Shown here piece after piece: positions 1 to 11,829 of a stretch of 64,000 nt of DNA. How positions within the stretch are numbered: position 1 is the first letter of the stretch; the number at the start of each line of letters is the position of its first letter. The notes beneath the pieces are model-generated. The model made no database searches. It saw only the letters and a program-made list of their open reading frames with translations, and was not told the origin of the DNA. The stretch comes from Hippopus hippopus. Its lineage: Eukaryota > Mollusca > Bivalvia > Cardiida > Cardiidae. The stretch lies in contig OX328113.1 of assembly GCA_946811185.2 (NCBI GenBank), positions 25,519,521 to 25,583,520 of the forward strand, in the 5' to 3' direction. The translations under genes and the position numbers were made by a program.

Positions 1-382
1 CTCTACAAGAGAGTATCATAATGTTATCGATCTTTCGATTGGCTATTAGGGTACTTCCCGACCATATGAATATTCATAAGAAACGACGAATTGCTAGTCA
101 ATTATCCCAGGGGTAGATGCATGGAGAGTAACGTAATGCTTCAAACCTGGGTTCCGAGGATGGGCAATTTGAATCATTCTTACATTTAGTTGGAAATCTT
201 CTCGTTGACTCTTTGTTGGGGTTTATTGATATGCTTTAGTATGAACGACACTGGATCAGACCTGCTTGTATCCATTAAAAAAATCATGTTGGGTGCATTT
301 GAAAAGGACATGGCTTTTTTCGGGGCTGAGTTTATTTTCTCTATGAAATTTTATCGCAATAAAGATCTCTAACGGTTTGATG
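1..382. other. Unassigned sequence at window start
   Basis: No convincing exon, tRNA or repeat recognised. It probably belongs to an intron of the lectin gene. Confidence 0.4.
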
Positions 383-511
383 GCAGTCGATGTCGCTTAT
401 GTGAATGGCACAAAATGCCCGGTATATCAGTGGCACCTATGCCTGCCATGTCAATGGCACCGATGCCGCTTACGTGAATGGCACTGATGCCGCTTATGTG
501 AATGGCACAGG
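383..511 (+). repeat. Short 24-bp tandem repeat before the lectin exon
   Basis: About three to four diverged units of AATGGCACTGATGCCGCTTA-TGTG. The open frame from 405 reads NGTDAAYV repeated and meets GTAGTT at 511, which would splice in frame to the lectin exon across a 70-nt intron. Whether it is coding is not established. Confidence 0.45.
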
Positions 512-580
512 TAGTTTATTAGGCAGTGCGGTGGAGCGATACAGGGTCATCCTGGTTTTCTTGTTGTAATTCTCTTTCAG

Positions 581-702
581 ACTGGGACAGCGGTCAACCA
601 CAGACGAATAACGAGTACTGCGCTTTCTTTTATCGTAGCGGCTTCAGATGGCATGACGGTGCTTGTGGCTCTCAGTTACACACAATCTGCGAGATTCAAT
701 AG
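581..702 (+). CDS. C-type lectin-like domain, last coding exon (partial gene)
   Basis: After a good acceptor (TTCTCTTTCAG) the frame reads NWDSGQPQTNNEYCAFFYRS, then GFRWHDGACGSQLHTICEIQ and TAG; the Asn codon is completed from the upstream exon. This is the C-terminal third of a CTLD: W..GQP, the EYCAF cysteine, W-x-D..C (WHD in place of WND), and the final ICE. Fold cysteines are intact. The upstream CTLD exons (signal, WIGL region) are not found with confidence in 1-580. Ligand specificity cannot be read because the QPD/EPN loop lies at the exon border. Confidence 0.75.
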
Positions 703-794
703 AGGAAAAAAAGAACGTACCAAAAGAATATGTTGAAGAGGGTGTGGAACGGACCTATGTGATTGGAAGTTTGAAAGACACTTGTAGATTCTAA

Positions 795-1001
795 CCCTCA
801 TCTCCCTAAATAACTAAAATGAAATTTTCAATTCGATAGTAAAAACCCAGATAATATTTCAAAGTTATGTTTTGGGGAATAATAATTCCTTATCGGACAG
901 TGTTGATCCAAGATCAGACTGCACGTTCTGTGCAGTCTGATCTTGGATCTACACTGTCCGCAAAAGGTCAGTGGGTCGTGCTCAGCAGCTTAAGGGTTAA
1001 A
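795..1001 (-). repeat. MITE-3 foldback copy
   Basis: Contains a palindrome of two arms ATCCAAGATCAGACTGCACG, centre at about 927. The flanking sequence (GTTATGTTTTGGGGAATAAT) is shared in inverse with 4330-4539. Confidence 0.75.
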
Positions 1002-1341
1002 AATCACATAGCTCCAAACCCTCTGAAATAACTTGGTTGTAGACGACCCGTGACACTTTCTACTGAATTTTTGGATCATTTTTTACCACACTCACATAAA
1101 CACTTTTAAAAGCATTGTTTAAAAGAAGAAACGTCCGTGAACCACCACCACATTTCAAGTTATCTGCTGAATGCTAAAGAGAGAAAGTTTGAAAAAAGAA
1201 AAAAAAATGATAACATAAAAGAATTAGAGGTTGTCACGATAAAATTGTAAACCGATGATAAATTATTTGATATTAGACGTTTTGAAATTTTTTGTATGTG
1301 TTGTTAGTACAATTTATGTTGTGTGTGTAATGTACGTATGG

Positions 1342-1344
1342 ACT

Positions 1345-1388
<44 letters not shown>
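1342..1388 (+). repeat. (GA)n then (CAGA)n microsatellite
   Basis: Dinucleotide run of about 28 nt followed by CAGA units. Confidence 0.9.
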
Positions 1389-1430
1389 GTCCTAATTACG
1401 TGTGACAGACAAACAGAATGACTAAAATGT

Positions 1431-1701
1431 AAAAAGGGGGCTTAATGCATTTGCAAAAAGTATCGACCCAGGTCAGCCTGCGCAGTCCGCGCAGGCTGAC
1501 CTGGTACGAAACTTTTTGCTATTTGTCAATTTTTGGCAGCTCCAAGGACTAGTAAACCTCATAATTAAGTCGGTTGTTATAAAAAATGGATTTTATGGAT
1601 CTATAATACTGGATTTTATGGATCTATAATACTGTGATGACATGCTTGGTATCATTCATCACGGAGATGCATTAAGCCCCCTTTTGTCAAAGCATGGCTC
1701 A
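1431..1701 (+). repeat. MITE-2 copy
   Basis: Begins GGGGGCTTAATGCAT and ends with its inverse, ATGCATTAAGCCCCCTTTTG. Near the left end is a GC-rich hairpin with arms CAGGTCAGCCTGCGC. Type copy of this family in the window; the internal TGGATCTATAATACTGGATT segment is duplicated. Confidence 0.85.
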
Positions 1702-2384
1702 CTCATGTTTTTTGCTCGATACTTTCAAAATTCCAGTGCTCTCTCTCTCCCCTATCTCTATCATAGAACCTGTCCCCGTATCATATATCAATCAATGTGA
1801 CACTCAAACTTAACAATATATATTGACGTATTAATGACCAAAATCATGAGTTGTTTGTCTATAAATAAAAACGAACTAGAAGTGACATGTCACCTTCGAA
1901 TGACAACGTTGGCTGAGCAGATTGAAACCTGCATACTGAAATATCATAATGGGCGCTGCGGATTCAAGGCTTTGTAAGACATTTGTTTATTTATTTATTT
2001 TTTTGTTTATTCGATGAGTTCCTAATTGGTACATACTACTCCCTCTAAATGACAAACGTTGTCAACGTTATGGTAAATATCTAATAATCAGCAATTTCTC
2101 CATTTTCCACGATTATTTCTTATTCCTGTCTACAATATGTTTCATATAACAATTTTTCTTTTTAGGTATCGAGAGTTGTACTTTCAAAAGAGTCGGAAAT
2201 TTGCCTTGTAATCGATTTGGCTGAAACAAAGGAGACACAACAATAAGTAATGGTTATCATCCTCGATATGGAAATGAAAAGCGTACGAATTAAGGAAAGG
2301 ATTAATGATCGAATGAAAGTCATGCTGTATGAGGTTCCGTGTCTATCAAACAACAAAAATAAATGTCGTAACCCTTTGACCGCT
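1702..2384. other. No gene seen
   Basis: AT-rich sequence without an exon or repeat I can support. Confidence 0.5.
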
Positions 2385-2475
2385 CAGGCATAAACTCAGT
2401 ACCGGTAGCCTCTGCAAAAGGCGTAGATCAAGATCAAACTGCACAGACCTTGGATCTACACCGTCATCCATTTTA
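2385..2475 (+). repeat. MITE-3 fragment
   Basis: GTAGATCAAGATCAAACTGC then CTTGGATCTACACCGTC: a shortened form of the MITE-3 palindrome. Confidence 0.55.
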
Positions 2476-2621
2476 ACTAATAATTAGCTATTACAAAGTA
2501 TTCGTTTGCAGTGGAATTGTATTTGAAATCGTCAACCAAAAGAATCCGACTTTTTTTCGTCGGCTGGCAATCGAGAAGTGAATTAGGCGAGTCATTTGAG
2601 CAAATAGCGTATTTGTAAAAC

Positions 2622-2622
<1 letters not shown>

Positions 2623-2662
<40 letters not shown>
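2623..2662 (+). repeat. (AG)n microsatellite
   Basis: Perfect dinucleotide run of about 40 nt. Confidence 0.95.
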
Positions 2663-2665
<3 letters not shown>

Positions 2666-3090
2666 CTCTACAAAAAGAATTTCTCGTTTTTTTTTAACTT
2701 GCTTTTTTTTAAATTTAATCTGTCTTGGAATATGTAACCAGCTAGTAAACGAGTTCATGAGCTCTTTCGAGCTCGCTCTCTCTTTCTTTCTCTCTCGTTC
2801 TCGATTGATTGAATGATTGGTATTTTATGCCGCTCTAATTCATAACTTTTCAGTCATAAAAACGGCGATATCGCATTTTAACTTAAACGTTTTAAACATG
2901 TTCCACAAAGGAGCGCATGGAAAACGAACACGAAGAAGCCAAAACACTCAGTCTGACTGTAGATCCATGTATTTATGTTGTATATTTATCCTGTTAAAGC
3001 TATAAATCGTACGTTGACCCTAATTGCTGACAAAACCACACCTTTGTCAAAGACAGGCAAAGACAATGAAAAAAAAAAAAAAAAACTGTA

Positions 3091-3338
3091 TGAGCCATGC
3101 CCTGGCATAAAGGGACTTAATGGATCTCCGTGATCCATTATACTAAGCACATAATTAGGGACATATAAAATCCACTTAGTGTAATGAATGACTGAATGTT
3201 GAGAAAGATTGGTCCTTGGACATACAGGAAATTTACAGATAGCGAAAAGTTTCCGCTCAGGTCAGCCTGCGCGGACTGCGCAGGCTGACCTGGGTCAATA
3301 CTTTTCGCAGATGCATTAAGCCCCCTGTTCACAGAATA
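3091..3338 (-). repeat. MITE-2 copy
   Basis: Inverse orientation to 1431-1701; hairpin arms CAGGTCAGCCTGCGC and its complement at 3259-3295; ends GCATTAAGCCCCC. Confidence 0.85.
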
Positions 3339-3355
3339 TTGCTCATATTAATTCA

Positions 3356-3577
3356 TAACCCGCCGAGACAAATTTTTTTTTGACCCTAAAAAGTATTTGC
3401 GAACGAGAAATTGAATGTTGTTAAAATGAAAGAATATGTATTAAGAAAGGTAGAAAACATTGTGGGAAACAGGAGCATATGCTGGTAACCCGCATTTGCT
3501 CCTTTCTCCTACAGTGTTTTCTAAAGCCTTTTACCTCAGGGTCATTTGAAACTCGGGATTGTGTGGTAAAGGGTTAA
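3356..3577 (+). repeat. MITE-1 copy, diverged
   Basis: Central palindrome with AAAACATTGTGGGAAA and an AGTGTTTT arm; right end GGTAAAGGGTTAA at 3565-3577. Confidence 0.75.
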
Positions 3578-4329
3578 ATCATTTAACATTTGAGACAAAT
3601 TCTCTGCTAATTACCTTAAAAAAATTTCTTGTAAAATATCCATTAATAACATAAGTTATGATTCAATGAACGCGCACTTATGAAAACATTGTGGCAAAAG
3701 AGGAAATTGCTCTTCACAAGCAAGTCTTTTTGTCACGATGTTTTTAAAAACTGTTGAAGACAAAAAAAAAAAAGAAGAAAAATCGTCAGCTAGAGGCAAT
3801 AAAAATCCCATGAGAACACAATCATTTAAATAGACATTTACAGTCCTTAAAACATTATTGTCTTGTAATTTTCTTTTTTTGTCCGGAAACCTACATAATA
3901 ATTCACTCAGCAAAACTTCTAACCGGCCAGTTTTGTTTTTGTGAATTTGACAGGTAAATGAAGACAAAACTGTAATATATATGTGGACGTTAGCCATGGT
4001 ATTGTAATAAAAAAGATTCTCGATTTTGCCAACATAAGGCATCTTTTTTTTTTAAAAGTGAAAACACATGGTTTGCGCATGCGTGGTGCCTATCATTCAA
4101 GACCGGCTAAAAAGAGAAGCATGAATTATAGAAATTTTGTCAGCAGTAAGAAAAAAGATGAAAATTATTTTCTGCACAAATATATTAACTCAGAGAAGGA
4201 GCATGAGGTTTTTAAAAAACTCCCCCCCCCCCCCCCCAATTTTCAATGTTGCGTAAATGAATGTTAAATAAGTTCCTTTCAAAAGAACAACCAAAAGATT
4301 TCTTTTAAGTCTTAGACTAAAGTATGCTA

Positions 4330-4539
4330 TAACCCTAAGTCTCCTAAGCTCTACTCACTGACCTTTTGCGGACAGTGTAGATCAAGATCAGACTGCACAG
4401 AACGTGCAGTCTGATCTTGGATCTACACTGTCCGATAAGGAGATATTATTCCCCAAAACATAACTTTGAAATAGCAATACTTGGGTTTTTAATAATCGAC
4501 TTGAAAATTTCATTTTAGTTGTTTAGCAGAATAAGGTTA
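4330..4539 (+). repeat. MITE-3 copy
   Basis: Palindrome GCGGACAGTGTAGATCAAGA ... GGATCTACACTGTCCG centred near 4403; flanks as in 795-1001 but inverse. Confidence 0.8.
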
Positions 4540-4715
4540 AACAGTGGTCAATCAGTCTCCAAATAATCAAATCAAATCCATTGTCCCTTTTCTGGACAGT
4601 GATGCAAAAAAAAAAAAAAAAAGGGTTCTACGGGGAATTCCTGCTTAAAAGAGGCCATTTAGAAATTATGTTAAGTATATATTTGAATATCGGACAAGGC
4701 AAGTCCAAACTCGGA

Positions 4716-4979
4716 GCTCGCCAGGGTAGCTCAGTGGTTGGAGTATCTGACGCGTGACCTGGTGGTTGCGAGTTCGATATCCTGTTGAGGCAAACTTTCT
4801 TTAGGCGATATTTCGCCTCTCGCCTCTGATTCATGTGAGAAAAGTAATCAGTGACTTGGAAAGAAAGTTGTGTCAATACTACTGTGAGAAAGCCGGGAAA
4901 CACATGTGTAGGAGCACTGGCCGCCGTGATATGACCTAAGTAGTTAAAACGGCGTTAAACTCCAATACAAACAAACAAA
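4716..4979 (+). repeat. SINE, tRNA-derived head, (AAAC)n tail
   Basis: The head holds an A-box-like TAGCTCAGTGG and a B-box-like GAGTTCGATATCC. The 3' domain GCCGTGATATGACC...GGCGTTAAAC ends in CAAACAAACAAA. The same 3' domain, inverted, is found in the SINE-A copies at 18351 and elsewhere. Confidence 0.75.
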
Positions 4980-5650
4980 GACATTTTGAGACCATTCAAA
5001 AGAACGGCCATAGGGCCGATGAGGCCAGTCAATGAAGAGCCTGAGCTGGAGCCAGAGAAGGAAAGCCAAAAGAACGTTAGGCAGATCAGCAGGAATATAC
5101 CGAGGGAAAGACACAGGCAACAAAACTTTGGACTTGTCTGTTGTATATTGGAAACATTTGCAGATGACAATCAAATGTGGCTTTCGTGCGCAGGATTGTA
5201 AAATCATAGGGATCCCTTGGTAAAAGGAGAAAGAAAAGCTAACCTCAACAACATCGCAAACCTTTCAACGCCCATGTCTCTAGGCACATACACTTACACA
5301 GAGAAGCAAACAAAGAGAACGAGTCAGAATGAACGAAGGCAGACAAAATAAAGCAAAAGATAGACAAAGAAGGTCAGGAAGAGAGCTATAAAGACAGTAA
5401 CAGAGACGGCGTCTCCTCAGGTCAAGGGTTCAACTTGCAATGCAAGAACGACTCCATATATAAACATATTTGACAGTAAGCAATGTTTTATTGACGGACT
5501 TTACCTTTGGTAATCGGCACACAGACCATTACAGGGAAATTAACCGCAGGTTTGCCATTATTTTAATTACAGTGGTATCATTATAACAGCCGTGAAACAG
5601 ATATTTTACAGGCTTATCCTTATTTATTGTCATCAATTTAAAAAAATGTA
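4980..5650. other. No gene seen
   Basis: Open frames of 60-90 codons exist but lack domain or splice evidence. Confidence 0.45.
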
Positions 5651-5651
5651 T

Positions 5652-7570
5652 TATATATATATATATTCTTTATTGACAACATCGACAAAAATTGTCTATG
5701 GCCATTTACAAAATGATAGAATATGGCAAAGACAAACATATACCAATGCAAAAGCATCATAATTAACACATACAAAAAAAGGTACAAAGTTCTTAAAGAC
5801 TACTATAGGAATTGATTTAAGGAATGACTTCATCACGAATGGAATAACTTTCTGAAAGATATTTGCAAATAGAAAACAAAGTTGTCATTTTTGACGATGA
5901 CATTAATTTAACGAAATAATTAGTATTCGGCCTTTATATATATCCAATGTGTTTTCGTCTCAAATGCTCGTATTTTGGACAGCAAAGCAAAAAATGATAT
6001 TCATCCTCAACAACTAGTGAAGAGCAAATTTTACGATGTCTATTATCTCTATGTGTACCATTAAATCGTCCGGTTTCAATTTCTAGTTTATGGGAACTAA
6101 GCCTAAAACTTGCAAAAAAATTTAACCATTTTTTGTTTGTTATATTGTCAAGGTAGTTTTCATATATAAATTCATTTTTAAATCTACAATAGTAAGTAAG
6201 CTTACTGCAATTATTAGTTGACGTATTCCAGCTCTGCACATACTGGTCATATAATCTGGTTTTCAAAATTGCAGCATTGTTGACACTTGCATCATAATTT
6301 AGTCTAATGTTCGTTAGACCAAGATGGTCAATCATTGACCCTCTTGGCCCAACAAGCATTAGAAACATAATTACAATGATCGATATAAGCATCGTATAGA
6401 TTTGAATGACTTTCGGACATAACTTTACACCAAAACTTTAATGCACGTTGCTTACATATCACAAAGAAAGGTAGTCTACCGAATTCCCCAAAGATAGCAC
6501 AAATTGGAGTTTGTTTTTTAACTCCCAATAAATTTCGCAGAAATCTCAAATGTAAATTGTGTATGCTTTTAAAATTGTACACACCCCACACCTCTGCACC
6601 ATACAGTAAAATTGGTTTTACCATCGAATCAAACAATGAAATTTTTGTCTTACTATCAAGGGGATTTTTATCAAAGATTCTCAAAAGATTATTATATACT
6701 CTTAAAGCTTGGTCAAATTTTTACAGCTAAATTGAAGGAACTTGTATAATTAGAAACGAGACCCAAGTACGTAAAATTGTCAACAAATTCAACTGCTTTT
6801 CCATTAATAAAAATATTTTGCTGTTTAAAAGATTTTCTTTTTTCAAATACACAGACTTTGGTTTTCTCAATATTTATTTCAAGACCCCATTTACATGAGT
6901 ATTGATATAAACTATCGACTTGAGATTGAAGGCTCTCTTGACTAGTTGTAAAAATTACTATATCGTCTGCAATTAAAATCAAATACTTTGATAGTAATTC
7001 TAAATCAGAATCGTTCAATTAGTTAAAGTCCAAATTTTCAGTCATATCATTAATGAAAAGAAGAAATAATATTGGCGATAAAGGCTCTCCTTGCTTCAGA
7101 CCGAGGCTAACATTGAAGAATTCTGATAAATTAGTACTGTTCGTTAATTTTACACATGATTGAACCGTTTCATACATTGATCTTATCATATTTGTAAATT
7201 TACAACTTACACCCAATTTAATAAGCTTTCAACAGTATCGAATGCCCTCTTGTAGTCAATGAAGATACACCAAAGTTTTTTTTATTTTTTGATAAAACTT
7301 TCTGCATTATAGTATGAAGAATAAAAATAGCGTCTACTGTTGAACGTCCATTACGAAATCCGAATTGATTTTCATAAAATACACCATTATTTTCACACCA
7401 GTTGTTTAACCTGTTTCTTAGAACTAATGAAAAAAATTTGCAGTTATATTAACCAGCGTAATACCTCTGTAACATTCTGGATTATTATTATCCCCCTTTT
7501 TACATTTTATTAAAGCCACTTTTGACCAGATTATATTAAGTATGACCAAAAAGTTTAAGAAACTTGATGT
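5652..7570 (-). mobile_element. Non-LTR retrotransposon (LINE) fragment with broken reverse transcriptase
   Basis: Minus strand. From about 7530: NPECYRGITLVN, then NQFGFRNGRSTVDAIFIL, FIDYKRAFDTVE, LGLKQGEPLSPILFLLFIND, then after an in-frame stop LILIADDIVIFT (the catalytic ADD motif), thumb-region motifs (TYLGLVSN, LFDSMVKPILLYGAEVWG), and a C-terminal FRLSSHKLEIETGRF ... HFLLCCPKY. Frameshifts separate the blocks at 6713/6684 and near 6392/6328. The endonuclease is missing (5' truncated). The 3' end carries AATAAAG and a (TA)n tail at 5652-5668. It is a dead copy. The clade is not assigned. Confidence 0.9.
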
Positions 7571-7829
7571 ATGGCGGGCGATAACATTTGACTGGTTTTT
7601 CGTGGCTTAGTCGAGGAAAAAAGAAACATACAAGACACACAAAAAAAAATTGCCATGACAGGGACTCGTAGCGGCGACCTAAATTGAAATAGTGAAGTCT
7701 GTTAATACGCTATATTAATATGTATTAATAATTTTTACATGATTTCAAGCGAAATTCAGATAACGAAAATAATGGGGCATTGGTATTTTGGGATACAACT
7801 TTTCTTTCGCGATCTGGATTTACAGTTCA

Positions 7830-7937
<108 letters not shown>

Positions 7938-8119
7938 AAGAGCAGCATTTAATAGCTATTAGAATAACTTATGGCACCAAGATATATTTTGTAATAGAGG
8001 ACGGATTTATTGCATGTACGAAATCTTTTTCTGATTTAGTCAACTAAGTGTGTGCTTCTATCGTGCGTGATCAGTAAAAGAAGAACAACAATAATAACTA
8101 GAACTTGTTTTTCTACCAA

Positions 8120-8923
8120 AAACAGATGTCTCCACCCGTTTTTGGTGTCAGAAGGATTCATTTGTGACCAAGGCAATTTCTAACTGAAATAATGGTCATT
8201 TTTCTCTAATGTTTTTCGAGTTATAGAGCAGACAGGAAATTGTACGTAAAATGAGTGAGGAAAATAATCAAAGGGAAATAACTCGAAAAATATGCAAGCC
8301 AGAGTTATAGTTCTTGTGCATGACACTTCGTCCTTAAAAGGTTTTCGAGTTATAAAGCAGACACGATTTGTGACGGAAAATAATCAAAGGGAAATAACTC
8401 GAAAAATATACAAGCCAGAGGTATGGTTTTTGTGCATGACACTTCGTCTCATGGTTCTTTACAAATGTGTAAAGTTTACCAAAATATCTTAAAAGGTTTT
8501 CGAGTTATTGAGCAGACACGATTTGTGACGGAAAATAATCAAAGGGAAATAACTCGAAAAATATACAAGCCAGAGGTATGGTTTTTGTGCATGACACTTC
8601 GTCTCATGGTTCTTTACAAATGTGTAAAGTTTACCAAAATATCTTAAAAGGTTTTCGAGTTATAGAGCGGACACGATTTGTGACAGAAAATAATCAAAGG
8701 GAAATAACTCGAAAAATATACAAGCCAGATTTATGGTTCTTGTGCATGACACTTCGTCTCATGGTGCTTTACAAATGTGTGAAGTTTTATCAAAATATCT
8801 TAAAAGGTTTTCGAGTTATAGAGCGGACACGATTTGTGACGGACTAACAGACAGACAGACAGACAGACAGACGGACGCACGGGGAAAAACAATATGTCTC
8901 CCGACCCTGACGTGGGGAGACAT
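8120..8923 (+). mobile_element. Pearl-like element with 155-bp tandem core
   Basis: Inverted short ends ATGTCTCC (about 8126) and GGAGACAT (about 8920). Core units repeat at 155 bp (TTTTCGAGTTATAGAGC near 8340, 8494, 8650, 8806). A (CAGA)n/ACGGACGCACGG tract stands before the right end. The architecture resembles bivalve Pearl elements, considered Helitron-type non-autonomous elements. Confidence 0.7.
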
Positions 8924-8975
8924 AATAATAATAATAATAAGAAGAAGAACAAGAAGAACAAGAACAAGAAGAAAA
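8924..8975 (+). repeat. (AAT)n/(AAGAAC)n simple repeat
   Basis: Low-complexity tract directly after the Pearl-like element. Confidence 0.85.
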
Positions 8976-9104
8976 AGTATTTTAACATGTAAAAGTTTTA
9001 AAAGATAACTCGCATCAATCTGTGAGTCAAAATTCCAAATGAAATTGAATTAATCACTACGTGTAGTGATCAAACAACACCGATCGCATATATCGTTTTC
9101 ATAT

Positions 9105-9165
9105 ACAGTGTAGATCAGATCAGGTTGCTCAGAACAAGCAGTCTAATTTTGTATCTACAATTTCG
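9105..9165 (+). repeat. MITE-3 fragment
   Basis: GTGTAGATCAGATCAGGTTG then TTTGTATCTACA: diverged palindrome of the MITE-3 type. Confidence 0.5.
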
Positions 9166-10860
9166 ACTATTTTAAGACATCCTAATAGATAAGCTTTGAA
9201 ACTCTATCACTGTGGAGGGAGTAAACTAAAAATGTTAAAAATGTCGAATTAACTGGTATGAATTTAGCATCCTATGATTAAAATTACATACATAAGTTTT
9301 TGTATCATTCCAAGGTCGTGTCGGTTTCTTTTTAATGTAGTGAACCTGGACTGATGATATAAAATGAAACTAAAAGGTTTATTCCATTTGATTAAACTAT
9401 GCAGGGGAACGGCACTATTTTGTTTTACTACGAAGTTGAGCACGCAAAAATGAAAACACCAGACAATCTTGATCATTAGGGTGCTGAATAAATGAGATGA
9501 ATATTTTTCTGTTGATAGAAAAATAAATCCCAGACTATGTTTAACGATATTACACAATGTACAGGTTAGCGTATATCCAACATTATAATACTGACATAAC
9601 ACACTGTCTGCAAAAGTAACTGAAATTTTTATCGACCTCCCATGGTCAAAACTCGACAAAGTTAATCTATATATATGTGATTCATTTGCATCCCTCAGAG
9701 GTTATCCCCTGTTTTTATTTACCATTATAATTATCAAAAAAAAGCTGAGAAAGTACTTATAATCTAGTTGGCTAAAAGGCTTTTTTTACTTTGAATATCA
9801 AAGTATGGACAATCGTGAATAAATGAGCTTAAAGAACACGTACTGAAATACAGGATAGTCGGATAATGAATACAACAAGAAAATATTGATGCATAACATC
9901 AATGGCGCCGCAAATCAGTTGTTTCTGAAATAGGGCACATTGCAGCGGGTTAATTTTTTACCCCAAGGGCATCACTTGAACAAACTTCGTTGAGGAACAC
10001 GTGGTGATACTACATGACAAATATTTAAACTCTGGACAATCTTGGATACGATCTGGTTTTAATAGATCTGGCAATGAAGGTACGGTATTTTACATGTTAA
10101 AAAACCAAAAATCAGTCCAAGTAGAAAAACAAAGTTGGTACGGGCTCGATCTGGTAATGAAAGTACCGTATTTTTTTTTACATGTATGTTAAAAAAAAAA
10201 CAACATTGAACCAGTCCATATAGTTAACAATATGGCTACCTACACAGGCACTTTTCAAAAGCGAATAAAAATATAGTGCCGCTCATGCGGCGCCACAATT
10301 ACGCGATGTCTGCAGAAAACTAAACATTCCGACATCAGTCTGTTGTACAATTTATTTCTTTACCTAGCACACTGAACGATATTGAATTTCTTTCTCCGCA
10401 ATAGGTAATTTGCATTAGATCTTATCGCAAATTAAACAGATGAACTTGTGAGGAATATGGGTGCAATTTAAAGCGTTATCATATCCCATGTATTCATGCA
10501 TTCGGTTTCTCAGTATGGTCCCCTCAGCACTTTTAGTGCTTTGATTGTCATTCGAAACTTTATCCGTTATGCCTGGAAACAGTCTGTGTTGTGATTGGCT
10601 GGCCAAACACGTGTACCGAACTATTGCAGAAAAGTCGTAAAGCTCTGCCGCAAAACTATGGCTTCGAAGTTGCACAATTTACCTACAAATTTTGTTGACC
10701 TTGATGATGTGCAGCTTGACTGCAGAAACTAACCAACAATTTTCAAACATTCCATTTTTGCGACTAATGTTCTTGGTTTCAGTGCATGGAAAATACAGGG
10801 TTTTTTTTTTCGATTCTGGTTCAATGGTTTTGCACACATTTTGGCTTTTCTGATATTTGA
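9166..10860. other. No gene seen
   Basis: No exon with domain or convincing splice support. A direct-repeat pair (TGGTA/ATGAAGGTACGGTATTTTACATG and its variant) lies at 10060-10185. Confidence 0.45.
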
Positions 10861-10945
10861 GGGTTACGGGGGGGGGGGGGGGGGGTAGTGGAAACGAGCT
10901 ATTCTAAAGTTTCCAGAAAGTGACAAACAGAAATATCCATGTTTA

Positions 10946-11186
10946 TGAGCCATGCTCTCTGAACGCTGTTTAATGCATCTGCAAAAAGTATCGACCCAGG
11001 TCACCCTGCACAGTCCGCGCAGGCTAACCTTGGTCGAAAACTGTTTGCTGTTTGTCAACTTCCTGCATGTCAAAGGACTAGTCTACCTCATGATTCAGTC
11101 GGTTGTTGGACAAAAATGGATTTTATGGGTCCATAATTACATGATGACTTGTGTGGAATAATGCATTGCGGAAATACACTAAACCA
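10946..11186 (+). repeat. MITE-2 copy
   Basis: TTTAATGCATCTGCAAAAAG, hairpin CAGGTCACCCTGCACAGTCC..., and a right part ATGGATTTTATGGGTCCATA shared with other copies. Confidence 0.8.
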
Positions 11187-11285
11187 AATGCAATCTATGC
11201 TGTTTTTCCAATATGAGGGACGCGCTAAGAAAATGTTTAATGTATCTCTATAGTACACTATACCAATCAAAAACCGGCTGAATCA

Positions 11286-11660
11286 TGATGTAGAAGGGTA
11301 CTTTGACATGCAGAAACTTTCGAAATATCAAAGTAAAAAGTTACGACCTGGTCAGCCTGTGCGGACTGCAGAGGCTGACCTGGACGACACTTTTTGGAGA
11401 TCATGAAACACCCTCTAGATGGGGCATGACTCGTAACAATGACGCTAAATTTCTATATTTAGACATCAAGTTTCAAGGTCACACGCAGAAACTCTCAAAA
11501 TAGCAAAGCAAAAAGTTACGACCCAGGTCAGCCTGCGCGGACAGCGCAGGCTGACCTGAATCGACACTTTTTGGAGATTATTAAATACACTCTTCATAGG
11601 GCATGACTGATTACCCATGAAGCTAAATTTCTTTTAGACATCAAGTTTCAAGGTCACACG
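11286..11660 (+). repeat. 175-bp tandem duplication carrying a MITE-2-type hairpin, directly upstream of the secreted-protein ATG
   Basis: Period 175, seen from AGACATCAAGTTTCAAGGTC at 11461 and 11636. Each unit has AAAAAGTTACGACC, a GC-rich hairpin (CAGCCTGCGCGGACAGCGCA in the second unit) and ends with TTTCAAGGTCACACG. The last repeat end is 7 nt from the start codon. Confidence 0.75.
11648..11656 (+). promoter_or_regulatory. TCAAGGTCA nuclear-receptor half-site
   Basis: Canonical extended half-site of Ftz-F1/SF-1 and ERR receptors, 10 bp before the ATG at 11667. A second copy lies at 11473-11481 because of the tandem duplication. Function not shown. Confidence 0.35.
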
Positions 11661-11666
11661 TCGAAA

Positions 11667-11829
11667 ATGTCGAGTTCCCTGAAAGTGGTCGTTTGCCACT
11701 ATCTCGTGCTGGTTCTGTGTGTGACCATCACCACCCAGGCACCAGGGCCTGGGTACCATGTCAACTCCCTCTCTGGTGGTCAGTATGGACAGATGCTCTT
11801 CTTGGACATGCTAGGAGAGGATCCGATGA
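11667..11829 (+). CDS. Secreted-protein exon 1 (signal peptide to Met54)
   Basis: The ATG at 11667 is followed by 54 codons and one base before GTAAGT at 11830. The read-through frame beyond the donor runs into SINE-B sequence, which supports splicing there. Confidence 0.55.

Noticed and set aside
2477..2758. 93-codon minus-strand frame with Leu-Ser repeats
   Set aside because: Driven by an (AG)n microsatellite.
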